Source: Sandaracinaceae bacterium (GTDB lineage: Bacteria > Myxococcota_A > Polyangia > Polyangiales > Houyiibacteriaceae). Taken from it: a stretch of DNA of 64,000 nucleotides. Numbering within the stretch: position 1 is the first letter of the stretch; each line of letters opens with the position of its first letter. This document shows, in pieces, positions 1 through 10,967 of this stretch. The stretch lies in the NCBI GenBank assembly GCA_016706685.1, contig JADJJE010000003.1, positions 62,001 to 126,000 of the forward strand, given 5' to 3'. The notes beneath the pieces were generated by a model. The model was not told the origin of the DNA and made no database searches. It saw only the letters and a program-made list of their open reading frames with translations. The translations under genes were made by a program, and so were the position numbers.

Positions 1-179
1 ACGCCAAGTTCAACGTGCACGGCGGGTCCATCGCCATCGGTCACCCCTTCGGGGCCACCGGCGCGCGCATCGTCACCACACTGGCCAACGAGCTGGCCGC
101 GACCGGCAAGGAGACCGCCGTGCTGGGCATCTGCGCCGCAGGCGGCCTCGGCGCGGCGGCAGTGCTCGAGCGCGTCTGA
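1..179 (+). CDS. Thiolase, C-terminal end (partial)
   Basis: Only the last ~58 codons are inside the window; the gene starts upstream. The visible part carries both C-terminal thiolase signatures: GGSIAIGHPFGATGAR, with the active-site His of the GHP motif, and CAAGGLGAA, with the catalytic acid/base Cys near the end. Thiolases cleave 3-ketoacyl-CoA with CoA, or condense two acetyl-CoA. The GHPFGATGAR wording and the AAGGLGAA ending resemble the FadI/trifunctional-enzyme-associated type more than PhaA/AtoB, but a fragment cannot settle substrate. The stop is TGA at 177-179, and a hairpin follows at 206-231. Confidence 0.9.
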   Translation, partial: AKFNVHGGSIAIGHPFGATGARIVTTLANELAATGKETAVLGICAAGGLGAAAVLERV

Positions 180-205
180 GCTCGTCTCACCCCTGAATTC
201 GTGAC

Positions 206-231
206 GAGGGCTGGCCGCAAGGCTGGCCCTC
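206..231 (+). terminator. Hairpin after thiolase gene
   Basis: GAGGGC pairs with GCCCTC and GCC with GGC around a GCAA tetraloop, with a symmetrical TG/TG internal loop. It lies 27 bp after the thiolase stop and has no downstream T-run, so terminator activity is inferred from position. Confidence 0.45.
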
Positions 232-322
232 TCGCGTTCACGGGTACCGCCTACCCACCTCGCGCAGGTGTGTGTCATGCTGGGCGGGCAACCCGGCGAG
301 TTCGTCACGGGGGGAGAGCGCC

Positions 323-2014
323 ATGTCGTCACGTCTCGTCTTCATCACCAGCCTGCTGACCTCGGTCGCATCGGCGTGGGTCGTGGCGCCTGCGCCCGCG
401 CGCGCGTGCGGCGGCTTCTTCTGCTCGGCCCAAGCGCCGGTGAACCAGGCCGCCGAGCGCATCATCTTCGCGGACCACGGCGACGGGACGGTCACGGCGG
501 TGGTCCAGGTGCAGTACTCGGGCCCGTCCGAGAGCTTCGCGTGGGTGCTGCCCGTCCCCGGCATCCCGGAGGTAGAGGTCTCGTCCGACCTCGCGTTCAA
601 CCGCTTGATGGCGGTGAGCAACCCGCTCTACCTGATGAACACCACGGTGGACGGCGTGTGTCGCCAGCCGCGGAGTGACTCCCCCACAACGACCTTCGCG
701 ACGACGTCGCCCCAGTTCTTCGCGGATGCCGGCGTCGGGCCTCCCGTGACCGTGGTGGCCGCCGGCAACGTGGGCCCCTACGAGTACGAGGTCATCCAGC
801 TGGACCCTTCCACCGAGCGCCCGGGTGACGTGGCGATCGCGTGGCTGGGCGACAACGGCTACGACGTGGACAGCCTGGGTGGCAGCTCGCTCGGATCCTA
901 CTTGCTGATGGGCATGAACCTGATCGCGTTCCGGCTCACGAAGGGCAACTCCGCCGGCACCATCCGCCCCATCCGTATTCGCTACGCGGCCAGCTGCCCC
1001 ATGGTGCCCATCCGGCCCACCGCTGTGGCGGCGGAGGACGACATGGGTGTGCTGGTATGGGTGCTGGGGCCCAGCCGTGCGGTCCCCACCAACTACCTGT
1101 CGCTCGAGCTGAACGAGGCGGTGCTGGACTGGACGCTGGGGGCCCCGAACTACAACGACGTGGTCACGATGGCGGCGAACGAAGCCGGCGGCCAGGGCTT
1201 CGTGACCGAGCACGCGGTGCCGAGCGACGGCGTCTACCGGGGAGCAGTCTTCCGCGCGGTCGAGGAGCCCACCATCGCGGCCATCCTGGTTGAGCCCAGC
1301 AGTCGCACCCTGATCGCCAACCTGATCAACCAGTACGTCGGCTGGGACGGGCTCGCCGAGGTCATCGCGCCGTGGTTCGTGGAGGAGGTCGACGCGCAGG
1401 CCCTCATCGCGCAGTGCCAGTTCTCCTGCGACGCGAGCGCCATCCCCGAGGTCGTCTCCATGGACGAGACCCAGCGGCAGGCGCTGCTGGCCTCCCTCGA
1501 GGCGCAGGTCATCGCGCCCATGCGCGCCACGCAGGCGCTGTTCGACGGGAGCGCCTACGTGACCCGCCTCTACACCACGCTGAGCGCCAGCGAGATGACC
1601 CTCGACCCGACGTTCGACTTCAACCCGGGGCTGCCCAGCGTGAACAACGTGCACATGGCGGACCGCGTGATCTTCTGCAGCCCGGACCACTCGTTTCAAA
1701 CGGCGCCGTGGCTGGCGCGGCTCCCGAACGGCGAGCAGGTGCGCGGCGAGGGCTTCCGCTGGCCGTACACGGCGGGCGTGGACCTGCCTGCCATGCGCAA
1801 AGCCACCCAGCTGGCCACGGCCGGAAGCGGTGTGGTGATGCAAGACCAGAGCGCGCTGATCGACGAGCGCTTGGCCCGCGATGGCGCCATCACGCTGCGG
1901 CCGTCCCGGGACACCTGCCAGGCAGGGCAGCCCTCTCGGGGTCTGGCTGGGATGGCCTCGCTCGCGCTCGCGGCGCTCGCGCTCGTGGCACGGCGGCGGC
2001 GCCCCCTCCCCTGA
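323..2014 (+). CDS. DUF2330 domain exported protein
   Basis: 563 residues. The start chosen is the ATG at 323, which has a purine-rich GGGGGGAGAG ribosome-binding site just upstream and gives a clean signal peptide ending at ARA before Cys29; an in-frame start at 272 would add 17 non-signal residues. ACGGFFC directly after the signal peptide is the hallmark opening of DUF2330 proteins, which are extracytoplasmic and of unknown function. The body (about 30-530) is rich in Val, Pro and Trp-containing beta segments. The C-terminus (about 530-563) has a Cys, a hydrophobic helix (GLAGMASLALAALALVA) and then RRRR, the layout of a MYXO-CTERM-like cell-surface sorting signal. That is an architectural resemblance only; the exact motif was not verified. 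Confidence 0.88.
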   Translation: MSSRLVFITSLLTSVASAWVVAPAPARACGGFFCSAQAPVNQAAERIIFADHGDGTVTAVVQVQYSGPSESFAWVLPVPGIPEVEVSSDLAFNRLMAVSNPLYLMNTTVDGVCRQPRSDSPTTTFATTSPQFFADAGVGPPVTVVAAGNVGPYEYEVIQLDPSTERPGDVAIAWLGDNGYDVDSLGGSSLGSYLLMGMNLIAFRLTKGNSAGTIRPIRIRYAASCPMVPIRPTAVAAEDDMGVLVWVLGPSRAVPTNYLSLELNEAVLDWTLGAPNYNDVVTMAANEAGGQGFVTEHAVPSDGVYRGAVFRAVEEPTIAAILVEPSSRTLIANLINQYVGWDGLAEVIAPWFVEEVDAQALIAQCQFSCDASAIPEVVSMDETQRQALLASLEAQVIAPMRATQALFDGSAYVTRLYTTLSASEMTLDPTFDFNPGLPSVNNVHMADRVIFCSPDHSFQTAPWLARLPNGEQVRGEGFRWPYTAGVDLPAMRKATQLATAGSGVVMQDQSALIDERLARDGAITLRPSRDTCQAGQPSRGLAGMASLALAALALVARRRRPLP

Positions 2015-2074
2015 CGGTCGACGAACGATTCCACTGCGCCGCCGTTCCATGATACTTCTGTTCACCTATCAACC

Positions 2075-3160
2075 ATGAGCGGACTGAAGATCACACTCTC
2101 GGCCAGGACCGATGTCGGACGGGTTCGTGGCCACAACGAGGACGCCTACATCGCCCTGGACCTGGCCCGCGCCGACGTCCAGGTCGGCAACGGCGAGCTG
2201 GTGGAGCTCGAGGTCGGGCCGCAGGGCGCCCTGGTGGGCGTGTCCGACGGCATGGGCGGCTCCCAGGCGGGCGAGATCGCCAGCGCCATGGTGGTGCAGT
2301 CGCTGGACCAGTCGCTGCGCGCCGAGAGCCACAGCTCCCCGGACGACATCCTCAAGGAGGCCGTGGAGCGCGCCAACCGTGAGGTGCACGAGGCCGGCCG
2401 CGAGCCGGGCCGCGCGGGCATGGGCGCCACGCTGACCGCCGTGCTGGTGCGCGACACCCACGCGCACATCGCCTCGGTGGGTGACTCGCGGGCCTACCTG
2501 CTGCGCGAGGGCCGGCTGCGTCAGATGACGCGCGACCAGAGCTACGTGCAGGTGCTGCTCGATGCGGGCCTCATCAAGGAACAAGACGCCGCGCACTCGG
2601 CGTTCAGCAGCATCATCCTGCAGAGCATGGGCCAGAAGGAAGACGTGCAGGTGGCCCTCGGCCGGCTCGAGCTGCGCCGCGGCGACCGCCTGCTCATCTG
2701 CTCGGATGGCGTGACGGGGCACCTCAACGACACCGACCTGGCCGAGGTCCTCAAGTCGCGCGACAGCGTGGACGTCATCACGCAGCGCCTCGTGGACATG
2801 GCCAACGAGCGTGGCGGCAGCGACAACATCACCGCGGTGGTGGCCGACGTCACGGGCGACGCGCTGCGCCGCGTGGCGGGGCCCGAGACCGTCACGCAGA
2901 CCTTCCAGGTCATCTCGGAGTTCGCGAGTCCGGTGAAGAAGTCGAACGGTGGCGCCGCCGCCTCGGCGCCTCCCGCCGTGGAGCGCGACGGCTGGGACGA
3001 CGACTCGCAGACCAAGGACCCGAACACCGCGCCGGCCGCACCCGCCAGCAGCGGCAGCACGAGCAGCAGCCCCGCGGCCGGCTCGGCCGGCTTGATTGCC
3101 GGCTTCATCGCGCTGGTGGTGGTGGCCGCTGGCGTGGGCTACTGGCTCTTCGCGGGCTGA
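2075..3160 (+). CDS. PP2C-family Ser/Thr protein phosphatase, membrane-anchored
   Basis: 361 residues. The catalytic PP2C domain (about 5-255) starts with TDVGRVRGHNEDAY, whose Asp23 is a metal ligand, followed by GVSDGMGGSQAGE (about 55-67), SVGDSRAYLLR and CSDGVTGHL, and ends with GSDNIT, where the Asp completes the binuclear metal site. All expected metal-binding Asp residues are visible, so it should be active, reversing Hanks-type kinase phosphorylation. A Pro/Ala/Ser-rich linker (about 280-335) leads to one C-terminal membrane helix (about 338-358), so the enzyme is probably a cytoplasmic domain tethered by its tail. A Hanks-type kinase is encoded at 28272-30239, but nothing ties the two together. 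The 3' end overlaps the converging gene by 22 bp. Confidence 0.93.
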   Translation: MSGLKITLSARTDVGRVRGHNEDAYIALDLARADVQVGNGELVELEVGPQGALVGVSDGMGGSQAGEIASAMVVQSLDQSLRAESHSSPDDILKEAVERANREVHEAGREPGRAGMGATLTAVLVRDTHAHIASVGDSRAYLLREGRLRQMTRDQSYVQVLLDAGLIKEQDAAHSAFSSIILQSMGQKEDVQVALGRLELRRGDRLLICSDGVTGHLNDTDLAEVLKSRDSVDVITQRLVDMANERGGSDNITAVVADVTGDALRRVAGPETVTQTFQVISEFASPVKKSNGGAAASAPPAVERDGWDDDSQTKDPNTAPAAPASSGSTSSSPAAGSAGLIAGFIALVVVAAGVGYWLFAG

Positions 3161-3714
3161 TCGCTCACCAGGCGTGCACCGTAGTGCGCCTCGAGCGGCG
3201 CAAGCAGCGACTTGCGCGTGGGGAACAGGCGCGCCATCAGCAGCGCCGCGATGGCAGGGAACGCGACGGCCTGCGCGAGGGGGCAGCCCAGCGCGACGAG
3301 CACCGTGCCATTGAGCCCGATGGACTCGGCCAGCGCCATGCCCACGATGAACGGGGTCTGCAGCACGCGCCCGCCCGCCGCCGCCACCGCGCGCTCGTCG
3401 ACGAACACGCGGATGCGCGGCGCGGCTTCGCGGAAGATGACGCTCGCGTTGGGGTCCACGGCCTCGGTGGTCTCGAGCTTGGTGCCCGCCACGATCTGCT
3501 TCTTCATGCGCGCCGGAAAGACCAGGTGCACCGCACCGGTGGCGAGCGAGGCGACGCCGAACACAAGGAAGTACAGCGGGTCGAAGGGCGCCTCGGGGAC
3601 CGGCACCGTCTGCGTGATCACGAAGAAGACCATGACGTTGGACATCATGAGCGCGAGCCACAGCACTCGCGGGACGAAGAGGTGCTGACTGATCGGGTCG
3701 TTCGTGGGGGCCAT
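3139..3714 (-). CDS. Uncharacterised polytopic membrane protein
   Basis: 191 residues, starting at the ATG at 3714. Four hydrophobic stretches are visible: around 14-34 (LWLALMMSNVMVFFVITQTV), 42-62 (LYFLVFGVASLATGAVHLVF), 119-142 (FIVGMALAESIGLNGTVLVALG) and 147-163. A charged cytoplasmic-looking segment lies between helices two and three. The third helix, with AESIG and small residues, recalls ATP-synthase subunit c-type hairpins, but the overall order does not match that family and no function is assigned. Longer upstream readings of the same frame run antisense through the cyclase gene and were discarded. Confidence 0.65.
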   Translation of the reverse strand: MAPTNDPISQHLFVPRVLWLALMMSNVMVFFVITQTVPVPEAPFDPLYFLVFGVASLATGAVHLVFPARMKKQIVAGTKLETTEAVDPNASVIFREAAPRIRVFVDERAVAAAGGRVLQTPFIVGMALAESIGLNGTVLVALGCPLAQAVAFPAIAALLMARLFPTRKSLLAPLEAHYGARLVSDQPAKSQ

Positions 3715-3783
3715 CGTCGGCGAGTGTAGCCCAGCACGTCGCGTGGCGGACACACGCGCGCGCAGACGCGGTATCGTTGGCGC

Positions 3784-5394
3784 GTGACCGACCTCTCTGT
3801 CCGAATTCGTGAGCTCGAAGCGCGCGTCCAGCACCTCGAGGCCCTGCGCGCGCTCAACGCCGAGACCGACAACGCCATCGAGGCCGCCCTGCGCGACCGG
3901 CTCCCGCTCGAGCAGACGCTGCTGCGCGTGGCGCCGCTCCTGCTCGGGCGCACGGGCGCTCGCTGCGCGTGGATCCGGACCTACGACGAAAACCTCGAGC
4001 TGCGTGACTTCTGCTTCGGTGTGGACACCGTGCCCGCAGAGGCCGCCGACGTGGTGCACGCGGCGGTGACCAGCGACACCTACCGCGACGTGACGGTTCA
4101 GGGCAGCGTGGTGGGCCAGCGCGTGGACGTGGCGGGCGAGAGCTTCGGCGCCGCCGCGCTGTGGTTCGACGGGGCGCTCGACGACGCCGCGTGCGACGTG
4201 GCGCAGGACCTCTTGGACACCTGGTGCGAGGAGCTCGACAACTACCTGGCCTCCATCGCGCAGTCTCGCCAGAAGCTCCACATCCTGCGGGCCACCAGCG
4301 ACGCGCTGAAGGAGCCCGTGCTGGACGACGGCATCCGCAAGGCCATCGCCGTGCTGCAGCGCAGCGTGCCCTTCGAGGACATGCTGCTGGTGTTCCGCCA
4401 GGAGGATGACCTGCGCGGCGCGAGCCTGAACTACAAGATCATCCAGAACGGTGTGCTCACGCACGACTCGCGCACGCCGGACGACATGGACGTGGACGAC
4501 TTCATCCGCACGGACGCCACCGAGATGATCCGCGGGCGCTCGCGCGGCCTGCTCGACCGCTTCGGCATCCAGACCTTCCGCGAGGAGGTGCTCATCACCG
4601 GCGTGCGCGACGAGCGCGTGCTGGGCCGCGTGGTGGTCACCAGCGCGCGCGGCGAGTTCAACACCTACGACCGCGACCTGCTGGAGCGCTTCGCGGATGC
4701 GCTGCGTCAGCGCGTGGTGGACTTCAACCGCGAGTGGAAGCACCTGTCGCTGTGCTTCCCGGCCGACACCGTGCGCCGCCTGCTGCACGAAGAGGGCTAC
4801 GTGGAGCGCTACCTGGTGCCGCGCGAGCAGGACGTGGCCATCCTCTACTGCGACATCTCGGGCTTCACGCGCATCAGCGAGCAGGTGCTGGGCGAGCCCG
4901 CGCTCATCGGCGCGCTGGTCAACACCTGGAGCAAGCGCGTGGTGGACATCGTGTGGGAGACGGGCGGCGTCTTCGACAAGATGGTGGGCGACTGCATCAT
5001 CGCGCTGTGGGGCCCGCCCTTCCACGAGCTGTCACCAGCCGCGGCCTGCAAGAGCGCGGCCGACGCGGCGGAGCGCATTCGAGACTACACGCGCACCCTG
5101 AACGACGGGGTGGAGCTGCCGGCGCTCGCGGGCATGGAGCTGCCCATCGGCGTGGCCACGGGCCTCAACTACTGCCGGCTCTTCGTGGGCCTGTTCGGCC
5201 CCGACGAGGACTACACGGGCTTCAGCTCGGGCATGAACAACACGGCGCGCCTGCAAGGCGTGGCCACGCGCGACCAGATCCTGTGCATGGACGCCTTCGT
5301 GGCCGCGCTGGGTGACGAGGCTCGCTTCGGCCCCGAGCAGCGCGCCCAAGTGAAGAACGTGGCCGAGCCGCTGCGCTACCGCGAGCTGCGCTGA
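3784..5394 (+). CDS. Class III adenylate/guanylate cyclase with GAF-like sensor
   Basis: 536 residues, GTG start. Residues 1-30 form a short heptad-like helix (VRIRELEARVQHLEALRAL). Two GAF-like segments follow (about 30-150 and 170-310), then the cyclase catalytic domain (about 350-520). Catalytic features are present: metal Asp in YCDISGFT (~356) and in KMVGDCIIALWG, Lys just before VGD as expected for ATP selection, and the Asn/Arg transition-state pair in GMNNTARLQG. cAMP synthesis is therefore more likely than cGMP, though only assay could confirm it. No membrane segment is visible, so it is probably a soluble enzyme gated by small molecules or redox at the GAF domains. It reads away from the membrane protein at 3139-3714. 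Confidence 0.88.
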   Translation: MTDLSVRIRELEARVQHLEALRALNAETDNAIEAALRDRLPLEQTLLRVAPLLLGRTGARCAWIRTYDENLELRDFCFGVDTVPAEAADVVHAAVTSDTYRDVTVQGSVVGQRVDVAGESFGAAALWFDGALDDAACDVAQDLLDTWCEELDNYLASIAQSRQKLHILRATSDALKEPVLDDGIRKAIAVLQRSVPFEDMLLVFRQEDDLRGASLNYKIIQNGVLTHDSRTPDDMDVDDFIRTDATEMIRGRSRGLLDRFGIQTFREEVLITGVRDERVLGRVVVTSARGEFNTYDRDLLERFADALRQRVVDFNREWKHLSLCFPADTVRRLLHEEGYVERYLVPREQDVAILYCDISGFTRISEQVLGEPALIGALVNTWSKRVVDIVWETGGVFDKMVGDCIIALWGPPFHELSPAAACKSAADAAERIRDYTRTLNDGVELPALAGMELPIGVATGLNYCRLFVGLFGPDEDYTGFSSGMNNTARLQGVATRDQILCMDAFVAALGDEARFGPEQRAQVKNVAEPLRYRELR

Positions 5395-5397
5395 CCT

Positions 5398-6147
5398 TCA
5401 GAGCTCGGGGCGCAGCAGCTCGAAGCGCAGCCCGTCCGCCGCCGCCTGGCTGAGTGCGCTGGCGCCGGCGGCGTCCAGCTCGCCCGCTGGGAGCGCGATC
5501 GCGGCCATCCACGCCGCTGCATCCAGCACCAGCCAGGCCTCGGCGTAGGGCGCGCTCGCGTCCAGCACCAAGGGCTCGTCGAACGTCCACTCGAACGACA
5601 CGCTCATGGTGCTGCGCAGCGAGAAGGTGCCGAGCACCTCACCATCAGGGCCCAGCCGCTCACCGCTCAGCTCCACGGCCGCGTTCAGGGGCGCGCTCGG
5701 GTCCGCGCCCAGGGCGTCATGATCCGGCGTGGCCAGCATGCCGCGCAGCCCGCAGTAGGCGCCCGGCGTGGGCCGGAAGGTGCCGGGTCGCAGGGCCTCG
5801 TCGCTCAGCCCGTTCACCACCACGGGTACCCCAATGCGGGTGGGCGACGCCGCTGTGTGGGCGCGCGCGACCGATGGCCCGAAGAGGCGCGCGGCGCGTG
5901 CCAGCGTGGTCTCGGGGCAGGCCCACAGCTCGAGCGCCTCCACCGCCACGTGGGCGCTGGTCAGCCGGACACGCTGCGCGTTGGCGGTTTCGAGGGGCGC
6001 ATCCGCGAACGGCTCGCCGCGGTAGGCCACGGGCACCTCGATGCCGGCCGAGTCGTCCGTGCACGAAGGCAACGTGAGCGGCACGAGTCCCAGCAGGGCG
6101 AGCAGCACCAGCAGCCCGAGGGGGCGAGTCAGGACATCAGAGGTCAA
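5398..6147 (-). CDS. Uncharacterised lipoprotein partnered with the 6137-7066 barrel
   Basis: About 249 residues. A hydrophobic leader (PLGLLVLLALLGLVPLTL) ends in a lipobox-like LPSC, so the mature protein would be lipidated at about Cys29. The start is a TTG at 6147 inside the last codons of the upstream gene (11-bp overlap), implying translational coupling. The mature part contains ALELWACPET, an ARAHTAASPTRIG segment and GAYCGLRGML; Cys and His in these suggest a metal or redox role, but no family with a known function was recognised. It probably works with the outer-membrane barrel encoded immediately upstream. Confidence 0.7.
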   Translation of the reverse strand: MTSDVLTRPLGLLVLLALLGLVPLTLPSCTDDSAGIEVPVAYRGEPFADAPLETANAQRVRLTSAHVAVEALELWACPETTLARAARLFGPSVARAHTAASPTRIGVPVVVNGLSDEALRPGTFRPTPGAYCGLRGMLATPDHDALGADPSAPLNAAVELSGERLGPDGEVLGTFSLRSTMSVSFEWTFDEPLVLDASAPYAEAWLVLDAAAWMAAIALPAGELDAAGASALSQAAADGLRFELLRPEL

Positions 6148-7066
6148 GCGAGACTCCCAGGTTCACGGCCAGCCCTTCGCGGTGCTGCCCGGTGAGTGCG
6201 TTCACGACGGGCACCGCGATGCCCGCCTGGAGGATGAGGTCGGTGGCGGGTGACGCCACGAAGCCCATGGTGGCGTACACGATGGCGCCGCCCGAGTCGG
6301 GCTCGGGGCCGCCGTTCTCGCGCGACACGGCGTCCACCCGCAGCAGCCCGCCCATGCGAATGCCGAAGCCGTTGGTGGGCTGCACCTGCAGGTCAGCCAC
6401 GGTGCGCCACGAGGCCCCGCCGCGCGAGTCGTCGAAGCCGCGCGTGGGCAGGCTGAGCACGCTGGACACGTAGACCGACCACGGGTCTGCGAAGTGCGCG
6501 TAGCTGAGCCCGAGCGAGGGGTCCCAGCTGCCCGAGCCGGCCTGCAGCTCGAGCGGCAGCACCTGTCCCTGCCGGTCCCGCTGCGCACGCGCCGTGGGCA
6601 CCTCGAGGCCCACCAGCGTGCTCAGCAGGTGGCGGGGCGCGAAGGCGCGGTCGCGGAACACCACCGCGCGGGCCACGAAGTCGAGGTCGCCGAAGTCCCA
6701 CGACACCGAGCGCGCCAGGTTGGCGTACAGCACGTCGCGCCGCAGCACGGGCGCCAGCAGCGAGAGCGTGAGCCAGCGGGTGGGCGAGTAGGCCGCCGCC
6801 AGCTCCACGCGCAGCTCGCGCAGCTCGAGGGCGTCCACCCCCGGGGTGCCCACGCCGTCTTCACGCTGCCGCAGGCCCACGGAGAGCCGCACCCGGTTGG
6901 GGTAAGGCTGCGCTGCGCCCATGCTGGTGAGCGTGCGGTCGCCCACGGAGCACGTGGCGCAAGCGCGCGCTTCGGTGGCCGCGAGCCCCCACGCGCCCAC
7001 GAGCACCCCCGCGGTCAGGGCAAGCCGGACAGCCGAGGCCAGCCTATGCAGGGCGCGGGGGGTCAC
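6137..7066 (-). CDS. Outer-membrane beta-barrel protein with CATC signature
   Basis: About 309 residues from the GTG at 7066; longer readings add Arg/Trp-rich residues that do not look like protein. A signal peptide (LALTAGVLVGAWGLAATEARA) is followed at once by CATCSVGDRTLTSMG. The rest alternates short amphipathic strands, many with aromatic ends (LTLSLLAPV, YVSSVLSLP, GFGIRMGGLLRV), and ends in the hydrophobic residue of LGVSLDL, typical of an outer-membrane barrel. It resembles transporter-like barrels of the phenol-degradation MetA type. The CxxC next to the signal peptide could bind metal or form a disulfide. It overlaps the lipoprotein gene downstream. Confidence 0.68.
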   Translation of the reverse strand: MTPRALHRLASAVRLALTAGVLVGAWGLAATEARACATCSVGDRTLTSMGAAQPYPNRVRLSVGLRQREDGVGTPGVDALELRELRVELAAAYSPTRWLTLSLLAPVLRRDVLYANLARSVSWDFGDLDFVARAVVFRDRAFAPRHLLSTLVGLEVPTARAQRDRQGQVLPLELQAGSGSWDPSLGLSYAHFADPWSVYVSSVLSLPTRGFDDSRGGASWRTVADLQVQPTNGFGIRMGGLLRVDAVSRENGGPEPDSGGAIVYATMGFVASPATDLILQAGIAVPVVNALTGQHREGLAVNLGVSLDL

Positions 7067-7142
7067 GGGCGGAGGGTAGGAGCGGAGGGGGGGTGGGGCA
7101 CTGCGACAAATCGTCGCACCCAGCCGGCAACCACCCGCCGCT

Positions 7143-7655
7143 TCAGCGCGAAAGCCGCTTGGCCAAGTTCCGCGTGCCCGCCGTGAGCACGCCCGCGAAC
7201 ATGCCCTTGCCGGCCAGGCGCACCACGGGGTTCTTGGCGGGCTTCCCGTAGGCCAGCCACGTGAACACGCTGCCGCCATCCGGGTGCGGCTCGGCCGTGA
7301 TCACGCTCAGGTGCTCGGTGAACATGCCGAACAGGTTCTCGTCCGCCGCGGAATACGCCAGCAGGCGCGGGGCCTCGAAGGCCTTCACCGTCTCGAGCGT
7401 GGGCTTGGGCGCGCCGTGGGCATAGATGACGCGCACGGCGCCGACCTGGCCGGGCACCACGGCGTTGGTGTCGTCCGAGTACGAGCGCTTGATCATGGGG
7501 ATGAAGTCCCCGATGCGGTTGAAGTCCGTGACGAACGCGAACAGCTCCTGCTGGCTGGCATCGACGCGCGTCTGGGCGGTGTGCTGCAGCGGCGAGGCGG
7601 TCATGCGGGCCCCGGTCTCGAGGGCGTACGTGGCAAAGCGGGAGAGGTCGGTCAT
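7143..7655 (-). CDS. SRPBCC-fold ligand-binding protein
   Basis: About 170 residues. The pattern TRVDASQQELFAFVTDFNRIGDFIPMIKRS is the usual beginning of a SRPBCC/polyketide-cyclase-like (START-related) domain, followed by antiparallel strands (GAVRVIYAH, LLAYSAADEN, SVFTWLAYG) and a long C-terminal helix (GKGMFAGVLTAGTRNLAKRL) that would cover the hydrophobic cavity. These proteins bind or modify hydrophobic small molecules and the sequence gives no clue to the ligand. An alternative start is the internal ATG at 7604. It lies 49 bp after nspC on the same strand and may be read from the polyamine operon. Confidence 0.75.
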   Translation of the reverse strand: MTDLSRFATYALETGARMTASPLQHTAQTRVDASQQELFAFVTDFNRIGDFIPMIKRSYSDDTNAVVPGQVGAVRVIYAHGAPKPTLETVKAFEAPRLLAYSAADENLFGMFTEHLSVITAEPHPDGGSVFTWLAYGKPAKNPVVRLAGKGMFAGVLTAGTRNLAKRLSR

Positions 7656-7704
7656 GCGCGGTTCCGTTCTGGTGCGAGCAGCCCGCCGTGGGCTGCCCTG
7701 TGCC

Positions 7705-8850
<1,146 letters not shown>

Positions 8851-8853
8851 GGC

Positions 8854-10041
<1,188 letters not shown>

Positions 10042-10147
10042 TCCGCGTTCTCCGTCCTTGGTGACCTGCGCGCGAGCCCTTCGCGCGACAAAACCAAGAC
10101 GCTGTTTATGCGCAGAAAGCGAGCGCGGGACAACCGAAGATTGCGTG

Positions 10148-10909
10148 TCAGCGGCGCTGCCAGCTCATCCGGTCGGCGTCCTGGAACGCGCCGTAGCGGG
10201 TCTGGAGGCGCACCAGCTCGCCGTAGACGCGCGGCATGTGGTCGGCCAGGGCCAGCAGCACCCAGCCGGTGGCCTCGGCGTCGCCCGCCGCGCGGTGCGC
10301 CTGCTCGAGCGCGATGCCGAAGTGGGCCGCCACGTCGCCCAGGCGCCGGCTCTTCTGGTCTTTCAGGATCTCGCGCGCCCAGATGAGCGGGTCCAGCCAC
10401 ACCACGTCGGTGCGCAGCGCTGGCGGCAGCTCGCCCTGAAAGCCGGCCAGCGCGTGCTTGTTGCGCTCGGTCTCGGCCAGCAGGAAGCCCCGGTCGAAGG
10501 CCGCGTTGTAGGCCACCGGCAGGTGCCCCGCGAGCATGGCCGCGAGCGCGGGCAGCGCCTCGGCGAACGACGGCGCGCCCTCCACCTCTTGGTCGGTGAT
10601 GGTGTGCACCGCGGTGGCCTCGGCGGGGATGGGCATGCCGGGGTTGATCAGCAGCGCCTCGCGGCGGGTGAGCTGGCCGCGGTGGAAGCACACCACGCCC
10701 ACCTCGATGATGCGGTCCTGCTCGGGGTTGGTGCCCGTGGTCTCGAAGTCGATGACGGCCAGCGGGATCTCGGACCACGAGTCGCTCGCCCCCCACTGCT
10801 CACACAGCCCCTCGATGTTCTGGATGGCGCGGGCGATGAGGTCCGCGATGCCAGGGTAGTGCCGCCCCGTGGGGAAGCAGCCGCACACCGAGTCTTGATT
10901 GCCGCGCAT
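10148..10909 (-). CDS. DnaQ-like 3'-5' exonuclease (DEDDh)
   Basis: About 253 residues from the ATG at 10909; an in-frame ATG at 10978 would run into the divergent gluQ start. The exonuclease core has LAVIDFETTGTNPEQDRIIEVG (motif I, with the catalytic Asp and Glu), VAYNAAFDRGFL (motif II) and AHRAAGDAEAT (motif III, with the DEDDh His and Asp). This is the proofreading epsilon-subunit fold, here as a stand-alone protein with an N-terminal Cys-containing segment (DSVCGCF) and no polymerase contact region recognised. It probably acts in DNA repair or RNA trimming. It is transcribed divergently from gluQ across ~58 bp. Confidence 0.85.
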   Translation of the reverse strand: MRGNQDSVCGCFPTGRHYPGIADLIARAIQNIEGLCEQWGASDSWSEIPLAVIDFETTGTNPEQDRIIEVGVVCFHRGQLTRREALLINPGMPIPAEATAVHTITDQEVEGAPSFAEALPALAAMLAGHLPVAYNAAFDRGFLLAETERNKHALAGFQGELPPALRTDVVWLDPLIWAREILKDQKSRRLGDVAAHFGIALEQAHRAAGDAEATGWVLLALADHMPRVYGELVRLQTRYGAFQDADRMSWQRR

Positions 10910-10967
10910 CGCGGTGGACCATGCCGCGCGCCCGTGGGAGAACGCAAGCGGAAGCGCGCACACGCCC

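Noticed and set aside
3139..3714. ATP synthase subunit c or related
   Set aside because: Only one helix recalls it; length and order of segments differ and there are no atp genes nearby.
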